Source: Achromobacter pulmonis | Lineage (GTDB): Bacteria; Pseudomonadota; Gammaproteobacteria; Burkholderiales; Burkholderiaceae_B | Assembly: GCF_902859765.1 (NCBI RefSeq) | Contig: NZ_CADIJV010000042.1 | Coordinates: forward strand, 1 to 33,656 | DNA length: 33,656 nucleotides | Direction of reading: 5' to 3' | Shown: positions 30,233-33,656 of the stretch, piece after piece | How positions within the stretch are numbered: the first letter of the stretch is position 1 | How the letters are laid out: every line of letters begins with the position of its first letter | Translations under genes and position numbers: made by a program | Notes under the pieces: model-generated | What the model was told of the DNA's origin: nothing | The model's input: the letters and a program-made list of their open reading frames with translations, nothing else | Database searches by the model: none

Positions 30233-32323
30233 ATGTCCGACCAGAATCCCGCCCATCCGTCCGGCCGTCCCGATCCGCTGGCCGATCTCAACCCCGCCCA
30301 GCGCGAGGCCGCCGAGTTCGGCGTCGGCGGCACGGGCGACGACGGGCCGTTGCTGGTGATCGCCGGCGCCGGCTCGGGCAAGACCAACACCCTGGCGCAT
30401 CGGGTCGCCCACCTGATCCTGAATGGCGCCGATCCGCAGCGCATGCTGCTGCTGACCTTCTCGCGCCGCGCCGCCCAGGAAATGGAACGCCGCGTCGGCA
30501 GCGTGCTGCAGCGGGTCATGAACCTGCGCGGCAGCCAGCAGCCGCCGTCGCTGCCGTGGGCGGGCACGTTCCACGCCATCGGCGCGCGCCTGCTGCGCGA
30601 TTGCGCCCAGCGCATCGGCCTGTCCGAGGCCTTCACCATCCACGACCGCGGCGACGCCGAAGACCTGATGGGCATGGTGCGGCACGAGCTGGGCCTGTCG
30701 TCCACCAAGTCGCGCTTTCCGCTCAAGGGCACCTGCCTGGCGATCTACTCGCGCGTGGTCAACAGCCAGACGCCGGTGGCCGATGTGCTGCACGCCACCT
30801 TCCCGTGGTGCGCGCAATGGGAAGACGAACTCAAGAACCTGTTCCGCGCCTACGTCGCCGCCAAGCAGGACCAGCAGGTGCTGGATTACGACGACCTGCT
30901 GCTGTACTGGGCCGAGATGATGGGCGACGCGGCCATCGCCGCCGATGTCGGCGCGCGCTTCGACCACGTGCTGGTGGACGAATACCAGGACACCAACCGC
31001 TTGCAGGCGGCCATCCTGCTGGCCATGAAGCCCGATGGCCGCGGCCTGACCGTGGTGGGCGACGACGCCCAGTCCATCTATTCGTTCCGCGCCGCCACGG
31101 TGCGCAACATCCTCGACTTCCCGGCCCAGTTCCCGCAGCCGGCGCGTGTCATTACGCTGGACCGCAACTACCGTTCGACCCAGCCCATCCTGAACGCCTC
31201 CAACGCCGTCATCGGCCTGGCGGCCGAGCGTTACGCCAAGGATCTCTGGAGCGACCGGCAGTCGTCGCAATTGCCCGAGCTGGTCACCGTCAGCGACGAG
31301 GCCGGCCAGGCCCGCTGGGTGGCCGACCAGGTGCTGGCGCAGCGCGAAGGCGGCGCCACGCTCAAGTCGCAGGCGGCGCTGTTCCGCACCTCCAGCCACA
31401 GCGCCGCGCTCGAACTGGAATTGACCCGGCGCAACATTCCCTTCGTCAAGTTCGGCGGGCTGCGCTTCCTGGAGGCGGCGCACGTCAAGGACCTGCTGTC
31501 GCTGCTGCGCTGGGCCGAGAACCCGCGCGGGCGCATGGCGGGATTCCGCGTGGCGCAGCTGCTGCCCGGCATCGGCCCGGCCACCGCCGGCAAGCTGATG
31601 GATGCGATGGCGCAATCAGCCGAGCCGCTGCGCGCGCTGCGCGAGTTCAAGCCGGGGGCGGCGGCGCAGGCGGAGTGGGGCGCGTTCGCCGACACCTACG
31701 CGGCGCTGGCCGATCCAAACCTGCGCTGGCCGGCCGACGTCGACCTGGCGCTGCGCTGGTACGCCGGCCAACTCGAACGGCTGTACGACGATGCGCGGGT
31801 GCGCAAGACCGACCTGGACCAGCTGGTGCGCATTGCCGCCGGTTACCCCTCGCGCGAGCGCTTCCTGACCGAACTGACGCTGGACCCGCCCGACGCCACC
31901 AGCGACGAATCGGGCGCGCCGTCGCGCGATGAGGACTACATGATCCTGTCCACCATCCACTCGGCCAAGGGCCAGGAATGGAAGGCGGTGTACGTGCTGA
32001 ATGTGGTCGATGGCTGTATCCCGTCCGACATGAGCACCGGCAGCGCCGAAGAGATCGAGGAAGAGCGGCGCCTGCTGTACGTGGCCATGACGCGCGCCAG
32101 GGAACGCCTGCAGCTGATCGTGCCGCAGCGTTTCTACGTGCACCAGCAGACCGGCATGGGCGACCGCCATGTCTACGGTTCGCGCACCCGCTACATCACC
32201 AACGCCATGCTGCCGCTGTTCGATCACCTGCCCAAGCCGCCGGACTTGCCGGCGCGCGAGGCCAAGGCGCCGCAGGCGCCCAGCGTGGACGTGGCCAGGC
32301 GCGTGCGCAACCTGTTCGCCTAG
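30233..32323 (+). CDS. UvrD/Rep-type ATP-dependent DNA helicase (superfamily 1A)
   Basis: A 696-residue 3'-5' helicase-family protein. Motifs are: Q-motif LNPAQREA (19-26), Walker A AGAGSGKT (44-51), motif Ia LTFSRRAAQEM (74-84), Walker B VDEYQDTN (248-255), motif III GDDAQSIYSFR (276-286), motif IV LDRNYRST, motif V STIHSAKGQEW and motif VI LLYVAMTRARE near the C-terminus. Length is close to Rep (673) and UvrD (720), but it is shorter at the C-terminal end and I cannot say which paralogue it is. The ATG at 30233 is preferred; an in-frame ATG at 30164 lies inside the predicted promoter and inverted repeat. Roles in repair or replication restart are likely from the family. Confidence 0.93.
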   Translation: MSDQNPAHPSGRPDPLADLNPAQREAAEFGVGGTGDDGPLLVIAGAGSGKTNTLAHRVAHLILNGADPQRMLLLTFSRRAAQEMERRVGSVLQRVMNLRGSQQPPSLPWAGTFHAIGARLLRDCAQRIGLSEAFTIHDRGDAEDLMGMVRHELGLSSTKSRFPLKGTCLAIYSRVVNSQTPVADVLHATFPWCAQWEDELKNLFRAYVAAKQDQQVLDYDDLLLYWAEMMGDAAIAADVGARFDHVLVDEYQDTNRLQAAILLAMKPDGRGLTVVGDDAQSIYSFRAATVRNILDFPAQFPQPARVITLDRNYRSTQPILNASNAVIGLAAERYAKDLWSDRQSSQLPELVTVSDEAGQARWVADQVLAQREGGATLKSQAALFRTSSHSAALELELTRRNIPFVKFGGLRFLEAAHVKDLLSLLRWAENPRGRMAGFRVAQLLPGIGPATAGKLMDAMAQSAEPLRALREFKPGAAAQAEWGAFADTYAALADPNLRWPADVDLALRWYAGQLERLYDDARVRKTDLDQLVRIAAGYPSRERFLTELTLDPPDATSDESGAPSRDEDYMILSTIHSAKGQEWKAVYVLNVVDGCIPSDMSTGSAEEIEEERRLLYVAMTRARERLQLIVPQRFYVHQQTGMGDRHVYGSRTRYITNAMLPLFDHLPKPPDLPAREAKAPQAPSVDVARRVRNLFA

Positions 32324-32416
32324 CGGCGTCCGCGCAGGCCGCGGGCGGGGCGCGCCGGTGGGCTATCATCGGCCGATAGGTTGCACCCGCAGGGCTCGCA
32401 TCGCCAAAGGATGTCT

Positions 32417-33421
32417 ATGTCTACCGAAGAGAATGCCGCCGCCGCGACCAATAGCGAAGTGGTGGCGTCCATCGCCTACGTGAACGGCCGGCGCGATCAC
32501 GAGGTGCCCATCGAGGAGGTGGGCAAGCACGTCGATCCCGGCCGCAGCATGCTCTGGATCGGGTTGCGCAACCCCAGCCCCGAGCGGCTGGCGGACGTGG
32601 TCGGCCAGCTTGGCGCCTGCGACAAGAACCAGGAAGAAATGCTGGAGGCGCACCGCCGGCCCAAGATCATCGACTACGGCAACATGGTGCTGATCGTCGC
32701 CATCACCGTCGAAGTCGAGGCCGAGCGCCCCATCTTCGGCGAAACCCAGTTCCTGATCGGCGAGGGCTTCCTGGTCACGGTGCGGCGCGGGGCCACGGCC
32801 GGCCACAGCCCCTTGCGCGAACGGCTGGAGGCCTCGCCCGACTTGCTCAAGCGCGGCAGCGACTATGTCGCCTCCGAATTGCTGGACTGGCTGGTGGACC
32901 GCTATGTGGCGGCGGCGGGCAAGATCGAATCGGTGGTCGAGGGGGCGGAACAGAAACTGCTGATCCGCGGCGCCAAGGATTCGGATATCCGCAAGCTGTA
33001 TCGCCAGCGCCGCGACCTGCTGCGCATCCACACCGTGGTGTCGCCGCTGGCCGAGATCTGCCGGCGCCTGGCGCGGGTCGAGATGTCGGCGGTGGACGAA
33101 CACGCCCGGCCTTACTTCGGCGAGGTGGCCGACCGCGTGCTGCGGGTCGACGAACTGTTCAATGCCCTGCGCGAGTCGCTGGCCTTCGCCTTTGAAGCCA
33201 GCCTGATGATCGGCCAGGCGGCGCAGAACGACACCACCCGCAAGCTGGCGTCCTGGGCCGCCATCCTGGCGGTGCCCACGGCCATCGCCGGCATTTACGG
33301 CATGAATTTCAAGTTCATGCCCGAACTGGCGTCGCCGTTCGGCTATCCGGTCACGCTGGGCGTGATCGCCTCGGTCTGTTCGTTCCTATATTGGCGTTTC
33401 CGCAAGTCGGGCTGGCTGTAG
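32417..33421 (+). CDS. corA: CorA-family magnesium/cobalt transporter
   Basis: A pentameric divalent-cation channel of the inner membrane. The 334-residue protein has a long cytoplasmic domain (about 1-265) with the alpha/beta region VLIVAITVEVE and a long helix (RKLYRQRRDLLRIHTVVSPL), then two C-terminal membrane segments. The first ends in the family hallmark YGMNFKFMPEL (GMN at 295-297) and the second is YPVTLGVIASVCSFLYW with a basic tail. I chose the ATG at 32417 because AAAGG lies six bases before it; an ATG two codons earlier (32411) directly abuts that ribosome site. It follows the helicase by 93 bases that include TATCAT (32364-32369), a -10-like hexamer inside the palindrome-like CTATC-N7-GATAG, with no good -35. 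Confidence 0.93.
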   Translation: MSTEENAAAATNSEVVASIAYVNGRRDHEVPIEEVGKHVDPGRSMLWIGLRNPSPERLADVVGQLGACDKNQEEMLEAHRRPKIIDYGNMVLIVAITVEVEAERPIFGETQFLIGEGFLVTVRRGATAGHSPLRERLEASPDLLKRGSDYVASELLDWLVDRYVAAAGKIESVVEGAEQKLLIRGAKDSDIRKLYRQRRDLLRIHTVVSPLAEICRRLARVEMSAVDEHARPYFGEVADRVLRVDELFNALRESLAFAFEASLMIGQAAQNDTTRKLASWAAILAVPTAIAGIYGMNFKFMPELASPFGYPVTLGVIASVCSFLYWRFRKSGWL

Positions 33422-33465
33422 CGCGGCCCCGGGGCGCAACCGTGCCATCGCGGGCGCGCCGCGCC

Positions 33466-33483
33466 GCCCGGCGGCCGCCGGGC
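33466..33483 (+). terminator. 18-bp perfect palindrome downstream of corA
   Basis: GCCCGGCGG followed by its exact reverse complement CCGCCGGGC, 44 bases after the corA stop, in a 103-base gap. A T-rich GTTTTCCTCT stretch begins only at about 33500. It could act in ending the corA transcript, but GC-rich DNA makes chance palindromes common. Confidence 0.3.
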
Positions 33484-33524
33484 TGTGGCAAACTGCCTGC
33501 GTTTTCCTCTCCGGAGCGCGGCCC

Positions 33525-33656
33525 GTGCGCGGCAATTCCCCCTTTCGCGGCGGCAGCAAGCTGACCGCCCTCGTCGTCGCCCTGATCCTGGCGGCGGCCG
33601 GCGCCCTCGTCAACTGGCTGCAACCTTCCGGCCAGGGCGATGCGCGCCCGGCCGGG
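33525..33656 (+). CDS. Partial gene for an exported or membrane-anchored protein (first 44 codons)
   Basis: An open frame runs from a GTG at 33525 to the window edge, with GGAG eight bases upstream. The visible sequence begins VRGNSPFRGGSKLTALVVAL and continues ILAAAGALVNWLQ, i.e. a basic N-terminus followed by a hydrophobic segment at about 13-32, typical of a signal peptide or N-terminal membrane anchor, then a hydrophilic Gln/Gly/Pro-containing stretch. Too little is present to name the family. Codon composition matches the neighbouring genes. Confidence 0.6.
   Translation, partial: MRGNSPFRGGSKLTALVVALILAAAGALVNWLQPSGQGDARPAG

Noticed and set aside
1-33656. CRISPR array, insertion sequence, prophage, toxin-antitoxin or defence island
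   Set aside because: No spaced direct repeats, transposase or integrase motifs, terminal inverted repeats with target duplications, or defence-type domains were seen. The UvrD-type helicase stands alone without a nuclease partner.
1-33656. tRNA or rRNA genes
   Set aside because: No cloverleaf with the conserved T-loop sequence and no ribosomal RNA segments were recognised on either strand; a dedicated RNA search could still find small RNAs.

Overview
The window is high-GC chromosomal DNA with dense, short-gapped genes. The gene content (a GabT/GabD pair with a MocR-type regulator, an EpsC-type serine acetyltransferase, CorA, and a colanic-acid-like polysaccharide locus) and the protein sequences point to a betaproteobacterium of the order Burkholderiales. 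The family is most likely Alcaligenaceae (Achromobacter/Bordetella group); this placement is an inference from recognition, not a database result. I see no tRNA, rRNA, CRISPR array, insertion sequence, prophage gene or defence system.

Region 1 (1-13309, all minus strand, transcribed leftwards): thirteen tightly packed genes of a Wzx/Wzy-type exopolysaccharide locus. In transcription order they are wcaJ (initiating phosphosugar transferase), wcaH/gmm (Nudix GDP-mannose hydrolase), manC, a VanZ-like membrane protein, gmd, fcl, a Wzx-type flippase, a GT2, an O-antigen ligase/polymerase-family membrane protein (Wzy candidate), a GT4, a GT2, a WcaF-like acetyltransferase and a WcaI-like GT4. Many neighbours overlap by 4-11 bases, which indicates one translationally coupled operon.

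Region 2 (13310-21233): a 247-base divergent regulatory gap, then on the plus strand wza, wzc, manB/cpsG, pgi and galE. Wza and Wzc form the export channel and its tyrosine autokinase. Pgi, ManC, ManB, Gmd and Fcl together give a complete path from glucose-6-phosphate to GDP-L-fucose, and GalE supplies UDP-galactose. No Wzb phosphatase is encoded beside wzc. The inferred product is a glucose-initiated, fucose-containing, probably acetylated polymer.

Region 3 (21234-24514): an EpsC-type serine acetyltransferase preceded by a possible 19-codon leader ORF, a SIRT4-like (class II) sirtuin, and a minus-strand inositol-monophosphatase-family gene. That last gene is flanked on both sides by related intergenic elements carrying DnaA-box-like sequence, the most unusual non-coding signal in the window.

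Region 4 (24515-29101): GABA catabolism, with gabT and gabD on the minus strand (separated by a palindrome-rich, repeat-like 229-base gap) and a divergent MocR/GabR-type regulator.

Region 5 (29102-33656): a DUF72 gene convergent with the regulator, a UvrD/Rep-type helicase divergent from it across a gap with a 9-bp inverted repeat, corA, and the first 44 codons of an unidentified exported or membrane-anchored protein. No gene-free stretch exceeds 300 bases. Overall this is a fairly ordinary chromosomal region; I did not find a convincing wholly new multi-gene system, and the best leads are the paired DnaA-box elements, the leader ORF and the polysaccharide locus composition.
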